From the NCBI GenBank assembly GCA_013178305.1, contig JABLXB010000002.1:1-64000 (forward strand): 64,000 bases of DNA, read 5' to 3'. The notes below the pieces were generated by a model. It did no database searches and had not been told where the DNA came from. It saw only the letters and a program-made list of their open reading frames with translations. The translations under genes and the position numbers were made by a program. Below are positions 17,589 through 26,499 of the stretch, piece after piece. The stretch's first letter is position 1. Each line of letters begins with the position of its first letter. The stretch is from Bacillota bacterium. GTDB lineage: Bacteria; Bacillota; Sulfobacillia; JABLXB01.

Positions 17589-18388
17589 CTCCTCCGCCCC
17601 AGGTAGGCTTCGACTACGAGTTCGTTATCCTGGATCTCCGTGGGTGTTCCGTGGGCGATGACCCTCCCGAAGTTCAGGACAGTAATCCGGTCGCAAAGAT
17701 CCATGACGACGTCCATGTGATGCTCGATGAGGAGGACGGTAAGGCCGTACTCCCTGGTGATCCTCTGTATCAGGTCCGTCAGATCGAGGGTCTCCCGCGG
17801 GTTTAGCCCGGCCGCGGGTTCATCGAGGAGCAGAAGCCGCGGTCTCAGCGCCAGCGCCCTTGCGATCTCCAGCTTGCGCTGAAGACCATACGGGAGGCTC
17901 GTCCCTTGAACGCGGGCCATACCTGCCAGTCCCACGGCGGCCAGGATTTCCATGGCAGTGGAACGCGCCTGTGCCTCAGCGCGCTTGACACCGCCCGTAC
18001 GCAGGCAGGCGTCGACGAGGCTGTATTCAGCCTGCCGGTGAAGTGCGGTTACCACGTTCTCCAGTACGGACATGCCCTTGAACAACCGTATGTTCTGAAA
18101 CGTCCTCCCGATGCCCTGGGCGGCTATGCGGTGCGCGGGCATGCCCGCGATATCGGCTGAAGCCAGTCGCACGTGCCCCGAATCGGGGCGGTAGATGCCC
18201 GATATGAGGTTGAAAACGGTCGTCTTCCCCGCCCCGTTGGGACCGATCAGGCCATATATCTTGCCTTGTGGGACACTGACGCCGAAGTCATCCACGGCAA
18301 CAAGGCCGCCAAAGCGTTTAGTCAGGCCCGACACTTCCAGCAGGAAGCCCACGGGGGCGGTATCGACGGCGCATGGCATGCTAGTCAT
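17585..18388 (-). CDS. livG: Branched-chain-type ABC transporter ATPase LivG
   Basis: About 267 residues with Walker A GPNGAGKTT, Walker B LLLLDEPAAGL and HHMDVVMDLCD, typical of LivG. ATG 18388 overlaps the livM stop (ATGA). The frame extends to 18466 inside livM and is not used. Confidence 0.93.
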   Translation of the reverse strand: MTSMPCAVDTAPVGFLLEVSGLTKRFGGLVAVDDFGVSVPQGKIYGLIGPNGAGKTTVFNLISGIYRPDSGHVRLASADIAGMPAHRIAAQGIGRTFQNIRLFKGMSVLENVVTALHRQAEYSLVDACLRTGGVKRAEAQARSTAMEILAAVGLAGMARVQGTSLPYGLQRKLEIARALALRPRLLLLDEPAAGLNPRETLDLTDLIQRITREYGLTVLLIEHHMDVVMDLCDRITVLNFGRVIAHGTPTEIQDNELVVEAYLGRRR

Positions 18389-19260
18389 GACGGCTCCCTC
18401 CTCTCGCGCCGGACGCGTGCGGCCAGTTGTCCAAGCCACTCCCATGAGACCTCGAAGTTCCCGCACAGGCCGCCCGGGCGGTAAAGGATGACTACCAGGA
18501 TGGCCACGGCGTATATGACGAACCTCCAGGCAGCCGCAAAACGCAGGATCTCCGGCAGCGTGGTTATGAACACTGTCGCCATCACTCCGCCCGTGAGGCT
18601 TTGCAAACCCCCAAAGAAGACGATCGTCACCAGCTCAGCCGACCTGTTCCACCCGAACATGTTCGGCTCTATATAAGTGATGTAGTGGGCGAACAGCGCC
18701 CCGGCGAGTCCAGCCAGGCCGGCGCTGATGGCGAAGGCGGCCTGCTTGTACCAGAAGGTGTCGATGGCCATCGCCTCGGCGGCCAGCGGGTCGCTCATCA
18801 GGGCGATGCAGTTCCGGCCGTACTTGGAGCGCACGAAATTCCTGACCAGCGCGAGGGAGGCGGCCGCCAGTAGCAGGATGGCCCACGGTCCCGCCGATAG
18901 GGGTATGCCTGGCAGCCCCACGGCGCCACCCGTGATGCCTGGAAGCGCTGTGACCAGCGCGCGGATTGCCTCGCCGACGCCCATGGTTGCGAGAACGAAG
19001 TACTCGCGCCGTAATCTCAAGGTGGGGTAGCCGATGACCAGCGCTACGAGGACTGAAACCAGCGTGCCGCCAGCCCAGGCCAGCGCGGAGGGCAGGCGGA
19101 GGTTCAGCATCAGCAGCGCGGAAGCGTATGCGCCGATGGCCATGAATCCGGCGTGACCGAAGGAAACGAGGCCGGTGACGCCCATCAGGAGGTACAACCC
19201 CGCGACGATCATGACGTTCAGGGCGGTGAAGACCAGGATACCCTGGTAGAATGAAGACAT
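18385..19260 (-). CDS. livM: Branched-chain-type ABC permease LivM
   Basis: About 291 residues, very hydrophobic with roughly nine membrane segments. LivM-family hallmarks are VSFGHAGFMAIGAYASA and ATMGVGEAIRALV. It forms the membrane channel with LivH. It follows livH by 12 bases. Confidence 0.92.
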   Translation of the reverse strand: MSSFYQGILVFTALNVMIVAGLYLLMGVTGLVSFGHAGFMAIGAYASALLMLNLRLPSALAWAGGTLVSVLVALVIGYPTLRLRREYFVLATMGVGEAIRALVTALPGITGGAVGLPGIPLSAGPWAILLLAAASLALVRNFVRSKYGRNCIALMSDPLAAEAMAIDTFWYKQAAFAISAGLAGLAGALFAHYITYIEPNMFGWNRSAELVTIVFFGGLQSLTGGVMATVFITTLPEILRFAAAWRFVIYAVAILVVILYRPGGLCGNFEVSWEWLGQLAARVRRERREPS

Positions 19261-19272
19261 GCTACCCCACCT

Positions 19273-20145
19273 TCAGGCCTTTTCTTGAGTGAACCTGCCC
19301 AGGAGCCCGCTGGGCCGGACCAGTAAAATGAAGATAAGTAGCGCGTAGATGAACACCGGGCTGAAGGCGCTCGACACGTAGGCGACGAGCATGATCTCGA
19401 TCAGGCCGAGAACCACGCCTCCGACGACGGCCCCCGCGACACTTCCGAGCCCGCCGAAGATCGCGGCGACGAAGCCTTTCAGTATGAGTTGACCGAGCTG
19501 CGGGTACACCGAATACTTGATCCCCAGGAAGACGCCGGCGATGCCCGCCAGGCAGCCCGCCATGAGGAACGCGAAAGTGACTATCCGGTCGGTGTCCACG
19601 CCCATGAGGGCAGCCACCCTGAGATCGTAAGAGGCGGCACGCATGGCCCTACCGATCTTCGTTCCATAGATGATGAAGTTCAGCGCGACCAGCGCGAGGC
19701 ACGCCGTCAGCATCATCAGGAAATCCAGGTAGCCCACGGTCACCGGCCACTGGATCAGGGGGGTGGATGTTACAAGCCTGGGATACACGTAGAAGGTGGC
19801 TCCAGCCCCGACGAGCAGCAGGTTCTCGAATAGCAACGACACCGCCATAGACGAGATGAGGAAATAGACGATGGGTATCTCCCTGAGGCGGATGGGCCGG
19901 AACGCTCCCTTTTCGGCCAGCGCGGCGACAATTGCCGTGGCAGCGCCGGCTACGGCGATTGACCCCGCCAGGCCCAATCGCAGCAGGCCCGCTCCCAGCA
20001 AACCCGCGTAAGCTCCGACGGCCAGCAACGAGCCGTGGGCCAGGTTCGTAAACCGCAGGATGCTGTATATCAACGAGAATCCCACCGCGATCAGGGCGTA
20101 GATACCGCCTATTGCTATGCCGTTGATGGTCTGCTGGGCAAGCAA
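19273..20145 (-). CDS. livH: Branched-chain-type ABC permease LivH
   Basis: About 290 residues from TTG 20145, which lies a few bases after GGAGGGG; the frame runs to 20319 but the extra part is not membrane-like and overlaps livK. Motifs include NGIAIGGIYALIAVGFSLI and TNLAHGSLLAVGAY. Multiple membrane helices. It partners LivM. Confidence 0.92.
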   Translation of the reverse strand: MLAQQTINGIAIGGIYALIAVGFSLIYSILRFTNLAHGSLLAVGAYAGLLGAGLLRLGLAGSIAVAGAATAIVAALAEKGAFRPIRLREIPIVYFLISSMAVSLLFENLLLVGAGATFYVYPRLVTSTPLIQWPVTVGYLDFLMMLTACLALVALNFIIYGTKIGRAMRAASYDLRVAALMGVDTDRIVTFAFLMAGCLAGIAGVFLGIKYSVYPQLGQLILKGFVAAIFGGLGSVAGAVVGGVVLGLIEIMLVAYVSSAFSPVFIYALLIFILLVRPSGLLGRFTQEKA

Positions 20146-20272
20146 GTTCACCCCTCCCCGGGACCCACTTCTGACATTCGCACGTCCTCTCTCCGTCGGG
20201 CGGTCCCGCCGATATCCCGGGACCGGCTTTTCGCGGCCGGTCCCGGAGCCATCATCACAGTCTCCTTCGGGT

Positions 20273-21448
20273 TCAGGGCGCCTTGTACCTGGTGACCAGT
20301 TTGAATGCACCGTTTTCAACCTTGATGATCGCCATCTCGATGTTCTCGGGACGGTGCGTCTTGTGGTCTATGGTGATAGTGCCCGTCAGGCCCGCGACGT
20401 CTTTTGTACTCTCGAAGGCATCGCGGAGGGCATCTCTCTGTTTGTCCACGCTCATGCCCGCCAGATTGCGCGCCCCGATGCGCTTCACCGCATCCTTGAA
20501 GACTTCGAACGAGTCATGGATCATCGCCGCGTTGATTTCGGGTTCGATCTTGTACGCCGCGAAATACTTGTCGCGGATGGCCTTCAGCTTGGGATCCTGG
20601 AACGATGCATAGTTAACGTAGTAGGACCCCTCAACTTCCTTGGCAGCCATCTGGAGCAGGACCTGGGAAGGCCAGCCGGTGTGCCCGAGAAAGGGGACAT
20701 TAATCCCCAGTTCGCGGGCCTGTTGTGCGGCCAGGGCGATCTCCTTGTAGTAGTTCGGCAGCAGGATAGCGTCCGGGTTCGCCGCCTTTATCCTCGTCAG
20801 CTGGGCGCGGTACTCCACGTCCGAACCCTGGAACACCTCCTCCGCGACGATGTCCCCGCCGTTTGCCTTGAAATAGTCGATGAAGGGCCTCACCATCGTT
20901 GTCGCAAAGGCGTTGCCCTGGTTATAGAGCACCGCTACGCGCTTGAACCCAAGCTCCTTGAGGGCGTATGCCGCCATCGTCTTGCCCTGGACGATGTTCG
21001 AAGCAACCGTCAGGAACGAGTAGCGGTTGAGGCCGGTCATCTTCGGGGTGGTGACGTTGGGGTCCACCGCGTTGGCCAGGACGGGCACTTTCTTTTGCTC
21101 CGCCAGCGGGGCGAAAGCGAGGTTCGCGTTCGAGTTGTTGGTCCCGAACACCATGACGACCTTGTCCTGGTCGGCCAGCCTGTTGAATGCATTCACTGCT
21201 TCCTGAGCGTCACCCTTGAAGTCGTATGTCACGACTTTGACCTTGACGCCGTCCAGGCCGCCGGCCTTATTCAGCTCGTCCACGTAGATTTTGAACGCGT
21301 TGGATTGCGCCGTCCCCCAGGCTGCCGTACCGCCCGTCAACGCCGCAAGCTCGCCCACCACGATAACCTGTTCCCTGGCGCCGCCGCAGCCGGCCAGCAA
21401 CCCGGCCGTCATCGCAAGCAGCAACACGATACCGATACTACGTGCCAT
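20273..21448 (-). CDS. livK: ABC substrate-binding lipoprotein (LivK type)
   Basis: A 391-residue type I periplasmic-binding protein. The signal peptide ends in LLAGC (lipobox). The body has family features such as TYDFKGDAQEAVNAF and LTGTITIDHKTHRPE. It captures the ligand outside the cell. Branched-chain amino acids are the default assignment, but this family also binds amides, urea and aromatic acids; the catabolic genes in the operon favour something other than leucine. Confidence 0.9.
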   Translation of the reverse strand: MARSIGIVLLLAMTAGLLAGCGGAREQVIVVGELAALTGGTAAWGTAQSNAFKIYVDELNKAGGLDGVKVKVVTYDFKGDAQEAVNAFNRLADQDKVVMVFGTNNSNANLAFAPLAEQKKVPVLANAVDPNVTTPKMTGLNRYSFLTVASNIVQGKTMAAYALKELGFKRVAVLYNQGNAFATTMVRPFIDYFKANGGDIVAEEVFQGSDVEYRAQLTRIKAANPDAILLPNYYKEIALAAQQARELGINVPFLGHTGWPSQVLLQMAAKEVEGSYYVNYASFQDPKLKAIRDKYFAAYKIEPEINAAMIHDSFEVFKDAVKRIGARNLAGMSVDKQRDALRDAFESTKDVAGLTGTITIDHKTHRPENIEMAIIKVENGAFKLVTRYKAP

Positions 21449-21613
21449 TTACCTGTCCCCCCTCGTGAAATTCTCGTGAAATCAGTGGAATACGCCGAAC
21501 ACAGAGCGCCCTCAGCGCCCTCCCGCGAATCGCGACTTGCTTCCTTGTTCGCACCCCCTTCGCGCCTCCACTTGCGTCTCCGCCTTGCGCCTCGCGCCGT
21601 GCAGATTCCTGAT

Positions 21614-22618
21614 TTACTCTGCCGGTCGCTCGCGATGCCGGATGTCCTGCCCCCGGCGACACCGCTCGGACTCGTAGGCGGCCAGCACCGCGGCCACCGC
21701 CGCGCGGCCATCGTAACCATCGACGGACGGGCGACGGCCCTCCCTGATGGATGCCACGAACTCCATCAGCTGGAGGTCGAAACCGTCCGCTCCTTCCGGA
21801 ATGGGGATCTCTTCGGGGCCATCGGAATCTGATGTGAGAAGATACGACTTCCCCCACGTGTTCAGGCGTATGGCCCCCTTCGTACCCGCTATCAGCGCCG
21901 CGCACTCCGTGGCGTGGCGGGGGAAGGTCCAGCTCTCGAAGACCGTCGCGTAGGCGCCATTCTCGAACTCCACCAGCATGACTCCGTTGTCTTCCCCGTC
22001 TATGGGATGGACGTACTGCCCCAACCTGGCCGTCACCCGCGCCGACCTGGAGTCGAAGAACCAGCTCAACCGGTCCAGCGAGTGGACACCGTTGTCCAGC
22101 AGGATGCCTCCTCCGGCCAGCCTGTTGTCTGCCAGCCACCCCGGGTAACCCGGGTAGAAGCCCGCCCAGGCGATCCAATCCTGGGCCATGATCGGCCTGC
22201 CGATGCGACCCGCCGAGATGAGCTGCTTCGCCGAAATGCTGGCAGGCCAGAAGCGGTGGGTCTGGCCGATCATGAGGCGTACCCCCGCACGCTCGCAGGC
22301 GTCGATCATGGCATCGCAGTCTTCCAGGGTTGTGGCCATGGGCTTCTCGCACAGGACGTGCCTGCCTGCCCTGGCGGCCTCTTCAACCACCTCCCGGTGC
22401 AGGGTATGGGGGAGGCATACGGTCACGGCATCCAGCGGCTTCTCGAGCATGGCCCTGTAATCGGTGAAGTAGGGGAGGCCCAGTTCCCTGCTGAGAGCAG
22501 CGCCCTGCGGAAACCGGTCGGCCAGTCCAACCACCTCTACATCTTCGATCCTGGACAGGGCAATGGCGTGCGCCCTGGCCATACGCCCTCCCCCAATAAT
22601 GCCGACCCGTGTCTTCAT
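21614..22618 (-). CDS. Gfo/Idh/MocA-family oxidoreductase
   Basis: A 334-residue NAD(P)-dependent dehydrogenase. The N-terminal Rossmann motif is GIIGGGRMARAHA and the family CEKPMA motif is present. Such enzymes oxidise or reduce sugars, inositols or related compounds. The start overlaps the end of the upstream regulator gene by 4 bases. The 165 bases between it and livK hold imperfect GGCGC-rich repeats and no gene. Confidence 0.88.
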   Translation of the reverse strand: MKTRVGIIGGGRMARAHAIALSRIEDVEVVGLADRFPQGAALSRELGLPYFTDYRAMLEKPLDAVTVCLPHTLHREVVEEAARAGRHVLCEKPMATTLEDCDAMIDACERAGVRLMIGQTHRFWPASISAKQLISAGRIGRPIMAQDWIAWAGFYPGYPGWLADNRLAGGGILLDNGVHSLDRLSWFFDSRSARVTARLGQYVHPIDGEDNGVMLVEFENGAYATVFESWTFPRHATECAALIAGTKGAIRLNTWGKSYLLTSDSDGPEEIPIPEGADGFDLQLMEFVASIREGRRPSVDGYDGRAAVAAVLAAYESERCRRGQDIRHRERPAE

Positions 22619-24000
22619 ACCCCGTTTATTGCCCTCCCCAGTAGAAAATGGTACAGGCGACGAGGCCGGCCCAGGCGATTGAGCTTCTCCTCGCCCGCGG
22701 GAGCCACCAGGCCCGCCGCCACCAGGTGGTTCAGGAGCCTGTTCGTGCTGCGCAGGGTGATGCCGAGGAGCGGGGCGATGTCATTTGCGCTGAATCTCTC
22801 AGCCCCGAGGCTGCGGACGCAACCGTATAACCTGTCCACCGCCGTTGCGCTGACCCCTGCAGCCTCCGCGGCCGCGAGCACGGCGGGTTCAATGTGCCTG
22901 AGCCCATACTCCACGCGGGATTCCAACCCGAGCGGACCGAGCACCCGCCGTTCCTCCGTGACCACAAAGCAGGCGTCGCCCCCGCAGCGCTTGGCATGCT
23001 GGAGGGCGACCCTTGCGTTAGTACCCGCCTGGTTGGCAGTGTACCCGAGGCCGACTCCCAGGCTTACGGTGGTGTTGAAATGATGTTTGATGTCGGCGAT
23101 GAGGGGGGCGCGCGTAAAACAGTTCGAAGACTTCTCGAACATGCCCCGGGTAGTGAAGAACAGGAACTCATCGTTACCGATGAAGTTCATGCACCCGTCG
23201 ATCTGTTCAACATAGCGGAGGAGTGCGGCGTGTATCTCCAGTTTCAGTTGCTGTACCCTGTGTTCCGAGGCGGCTCGTCGGGCTATGCCCTCAAAGTTGT
23301 CTATGTCCACGAGCCCCACCACTACCTGGCTCGCCTTGTCCCGGAGGCCCTGCCCTATAAGGGCAGCCTTCTCGAGAGCCTCCTTGATCGAAGACTTCGT
23401 GGGCAATACACGGACGCTCGGCACGCCTCGCCGCTCGAGTTCATGGTGCGCTGACCTCAGGCAGGTCACCGCCACTGAAGTGAGGCCTCGCCTGAACAAG
23501 TTCTCGTGGAAGTTCACCAGTTCGTCTTTATCTATCGCCGCGCGGTACTCCTTTGAGTACACCCCGGAGGCACTGACTCCGAGCTCGTGATAGACCTCCT
23601 CGACCGTTTCGCGGGAGAACGTATCGGTACTGAGCCGTGTTATGTCATAATGATCGTGAATCTGAAACAGGGCGCGATACAATCCCGTTCCCTGCAGAGA
23701 AACGTGAAGCGCTGGCAATCTGATATCTTCGCGGGCGAGGGTACGGTAGTAGGGCACGGGACCTGTGAACAGTACCATGTCTACCGCAGGAGGCAGCTGG
23801 CGGTATATCGCCGGCGCCTCGTCATCATCGCTGTACGGCATTCCTACAAGCTCGAGCGCTGGGATAAGCCTGCCTACGTCCAGTACCCTCGACACGAGGT
23901 CGTCCGGCCCAATGACGGCCACAACGGCGGGCCGGGCCTGCGCTACGTAGTCCTCATGGCTGTTTCCCGCGTCCACCTTCTCGTTCAACGGTTCCTTCAA
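22615..24000 (-). CDS. Regulator with degenerate GGDEF and winged HTH
   Basis: A 461-residue protein in three parts. Residues 25-200 form an alpha/beta sensor-like region (VVAVIGPDDLVSRVLD). Residues about 220-370 resemble a GGDEF domain: DIDNFEGI at 232-239 and GNDEFLFF at 275-282 in place of GGDEF. Residues about 390-455 contain a helix-turn-helix with a basic tail (NRLLNHLVAAGLV, GRPRRLYHF). It probably senses a ligand and controls the downstream Liv operon, which it starts. The likely start is TTG 24000, with GGAG upstream. Confidence 0.7.
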   Translation of the reverse strand: MKEPLNEKVDAGNSHEDYVAQARPAVVAVIGPDDLVSRVLDVGRLIPALELVGMPYSDDDEAPAIYRQLPPAVDMVLFTGPVPYYRTLAREDIRLPALHVSLQGTGLYRALFQIHDHYDITRLSTDTFSRETVEEVYHELGVSASGVYSKEYRAAIDKDELVNFHENLFRRGLTSVAVTCLRSAHHELERRGVPSVRVLPTKSSIKEALEKAALIGQGLRDKASQVVVGLVDIDNFEGIARRAASEHRVQQLKLEIHAALLRYVEQIDGCMNFIGNDEFLFFTTRGMFEKSSNCFTRAPLIADIKHHFNTTVSLGVGLGYTANQAGTNARVALQHAKRCGGDACFVVTEERRVLGPLGLESRVEYGLRHIEPAVLAAAEAAGVSATAVDRLYGCVRSLGAERFSANDIAPLLGITLRSTNRLLNHLVAAGLVAPAGEEKLNRLGRPRRLYHFLLGRAINGV

Positions 24001-24167
24001 CGGTCATCACTCCAGGGGCACATTTGAGACATGACCTTTTTATGACCTAAATTCTTCGCCGCCGGCATGAGAAATCCTTTCGATGAGATGTGGTAGTTGG
24101 GGGATGGTTTTGGAGACGGATGAGTACCGGTCGCCGGAAGGTGAACGATGAGGTATGGCGCCAGCCC

Positions 24168-25334
24168 CTAGTTCAGGGCGGCGATGCCGTCCATTCTACC
24201 AAGCGACATTTCGCCGGCGTACTTACCCTTCCTGCAGTACACCCTTGGTGTTCTCAGGGATATCTTGCTGAGCAACTCGTTGAAGCCTGTGCCTGCGGCA
24301 ATGGCCTGCTCGCGCGCCGTGATGCGCTCGCTTCCCTGGCTGCCTATATAGACAACGTTGTCGCCGGGCTCTACGCCCCCGGCGTCCGAAACGTCAATGA
24401 TCGCCGTGTCAGCGCAGGCCGCCAGGAGCCTGCACCGCCTCCCGTTCACGAGAACGCAGCCCCGGTTTACCTGGGAACTCATCATCCCATCAACGATACC
24501 CATGGAAATGGTCGCGGTTGTCATCGGCGTTCTGACCCACTGCCTGGCGCCGTAGCCAACGTGCCATCCGGGAGGCAGGCTCTTGACCTGAATCACTCTT
24601 GTTACGCAAGAAAGGGCCGGCCGCAGCTCGAACGGTGGGTTGTCGACGCCGCACAGGCCGTATATGAGGTCCCCCACGCGGACGGCCGACTTGAACATCT
24701 CCGGGAAACGGCAAACAGCCGAACTCGAGGCCATGTGGATGAGGCATCCATCAGGGGGATTCACGCCGGCAAGGAAGGCGTCGAACCTCTCGAGCTGCCT
24801 CTGGTTTTGTTCGGAATCCTCTCCGGCCGCGCAAAGGTGCGTTGCAAACCCCTCGAGCTTGCACCCTTTCAGCGACTTCAAGGCCATGGCCACGGCGTGG
24901 CCCTCCTCGGGCATAAATCCCATGCGACCCATGCCCGTGTCCACCTTTATGTGGAACCTGGGGGGCCACGCCTGGCGGTTCCCGACCTTTCTGAGGTAGT
25001 CCAGGGTACGGAAGTCGGGGACGAAGAACGATGCGTTGATGGAGATCGCCATGTCGATCTCATCTGGTAGCATAGCCGTCATTATTATCAGGTCTACCTT
25101 CGAGGTGTCTATCCCCGCCTTCCTGAGCTGCGAGGCCTCGGTGAGTTTTGCAACCGTCAGGTGTCTGCATCCCATTTCGACCAGGACCCTGGCGAGGGCC
25201 ACCGCACCATGCCCGTACGCGTTGCCCTTCAGAACCGGAATGACCTCGCTTGGAGCGACGTATCTGCAGACAGTCTCGTAGTTGAAAGCTATGTTGTCCA
25301 GGTTGATTTCGCAAAACGTGGTATGGCCACTCAT
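24168..25334 (-). CDS. alr: Alanine racemase
   Basis: A 388-residue PLP enzyme of the alanine racemase family. The PLP lysine lies in VIPVLKGNAYGHGA; KVDTGMGRMGF and the active-site Tyr in VGYGARQ are present. It interconverts L- and D-amino acids. ATG 25334 has GGAGGA 7 bases upstream; the frame to 25403 adds residues without family match. It sits at the end of the symporter/aminopeptidase unit, which suggests a catabolic racemase. Confidence 0.88.
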   Translation of the reverse strand: MSGHTTFCEINLDNIAFNYETVCRYVAPSEVIPVLKGNAYGHGAVALARVLVEMGCRHLTVAKLTEASQLRKAGIDTSKVDLIIMTAMLPDEIDMAISINASFFVPDFRTLDYLRKVGNRQAWPPRFHIKVDTGMGRMGFMPEEGHAVAMALKSLKGCKLEGFATHLCAAGEDSEQNQRQLERFDAFLAGVNPPDGCLIHMASSSAVCRFPEMFKSAVRVGDLIYGLCGVDNPPFELRPALSCVTRVIQVKSLPPGWHVGYGARQWVRTPMTTATISMGIVDGMMSSQVNRGCVLVNGRRCRLLAACADTAIIDVSDAGGVEPGDNVVYIGSQGSERITAREQAIAAGTGFNELLSKISLRTPRVYCRKGKYAGEMSLGRMDGIAALN

Positions 25335-25412
25335 ACACGAATCCTCCACTGTGCCCAACGCCGGTTGAGAAATCTGGAGCTGGGTCGCCCGGGGCATCGA
25401 CAACGCCTGGGT

Positions 25413-26384
25413 TTACCGGATGATGAGCTCGCCGTCCTTGAAAACCATCTGCCCATCGATCCACGCAGTCGGCTTCCAGTACACCATGTCAATGTGAATG
25501 GGGGCCTTGCTCACGCCTCCAAACCCCTCGTTGTTTCCCAGGGCCACGTGCCCCGTCCCGTATTTTCCTTCATCCTCGATTATGTTACCGATAAGCCTGG
25601 CCTTCGGGTTCAGGCCGAATGCGATCTCCGCGATGTTGTCGGCGTCGGGGTGCCCGACGCCCTCGATGATTTCGCGCAACCTCCGGGCTTCGGCGCCACC
25701 ACTGATAGAGACGGCCTTTCCGCCTTTGACCTCGATCTTGATGGGCTCGCGCACAAGGCCGATCATCGAGCTCGAAGCGTCACAGACGAAGACCCCCTCG
25801 GTCGTTCCTTCCACGGGAGCGATGTACACCTCGACGCTAGCTCCCATCTTTTCCCCGGGGTTGTGGCATATGGCCGGATTCGCAACCGGCAACCGTCCCT
25901 CGATACTTGCGTGAAGGTCTGTCCCGGCCGGTGAGGTTATGCGTATAGACTTGCCCTCGGCCATTCTCGCAGCAAGCGCGTCGACCAGCGGCTTCTGTTT
26001 CAGGAAATCGCACTCGATAAGCCCGGTTATCAGAGTGTCCGGCCTGGCCTCGGATAGCGTAAAAACCCTGGTCCCGTACTCCTTTGTCGCGCGGATGGTG
26101 GCCCTGGTGTGGAATATCGTTCTCGAAGTGGGCGCGATGACGACATCCGCGGCGGTCATAGCTTGGGCCACCGGCGCCGGGGGCTCATCCCCGGGCTTGG
26201 AGAGCGGCCTGGTCAGGATGATGCTGAACTCGCCTCCGGCCGCATCCACTGCAGCAGCCAGGGCTGTAGCGATGGTGAAGTCCCTCCCTGTATCCGTGAC
26301 GATGAGTACCCTTTCGCCGGGCCTCAGCCCGATGTTCTGCTCGACGATCTTGCGAGCTCCCCTGGCCATTTCGATAGGTAACAC
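25413..26384 (-). CDS. M29-like aminopeptidase
   Basis: About 323 residues. The N-terminal VLIVTDTGRD and the C-terminal HVALGNNEGFGG, followed by HIDMVYW, match the leucyl aminopeptidase T / M29-like family, in which His, Glu and Asp of these segments bind metal. GTG 26384 is 7 bases after GGAGGG; the frame further up to 26456 is not supported. It probably cleaves small peptides or amino-acid derivatives brought in by the symporter. Confidence 0.7.
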   Translation of the reverse strand: MLPIEMARGARKIVEQNIGLRPGERVLIVTDTGRDFTIATALAAAVDAAGGEFSIILTRPLSKPGDEPPAPVAQAMTAADVVIAPTSRTIFHTRATIRATKEYGTRVFTLSEARPDTLITGLIECDFLKQKPLVDALAARMAEGKSIRITSPAGTDLHASIEGRLPVANPAICHNPGEKMGASVEVYIAPVEGTTEGVFVCDASSSMIGLVREPIKIEVKGGKAVSISGGAEARRLREIIEGVGHPDADNIAEIAFGLNPKARLIGNIIEDEGKYGTGHVALGNNEGFGGVSKAPIHIDMVYWKPTAWIDGQMVFKDGELIIR

Positions 26385-26499
26385 GAATGGATCCCTCCAC
26401 TCAAATAGATAGGCGAACCGAAAAGTTGGCTCGGGCATGGAGGCCGGCCCGTCCATGGGAAGACCAGCCGGCCTCCAATACGCGCCGTCATTGCGAGTT

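Noticed and set aside
20117-23083. Long plus-strand frames across livK, the oxidoreductase and the regulator (571 and 389 codons)
   Set aside because: They run antisense to clear genes in GC-rich DNA and show no domain.
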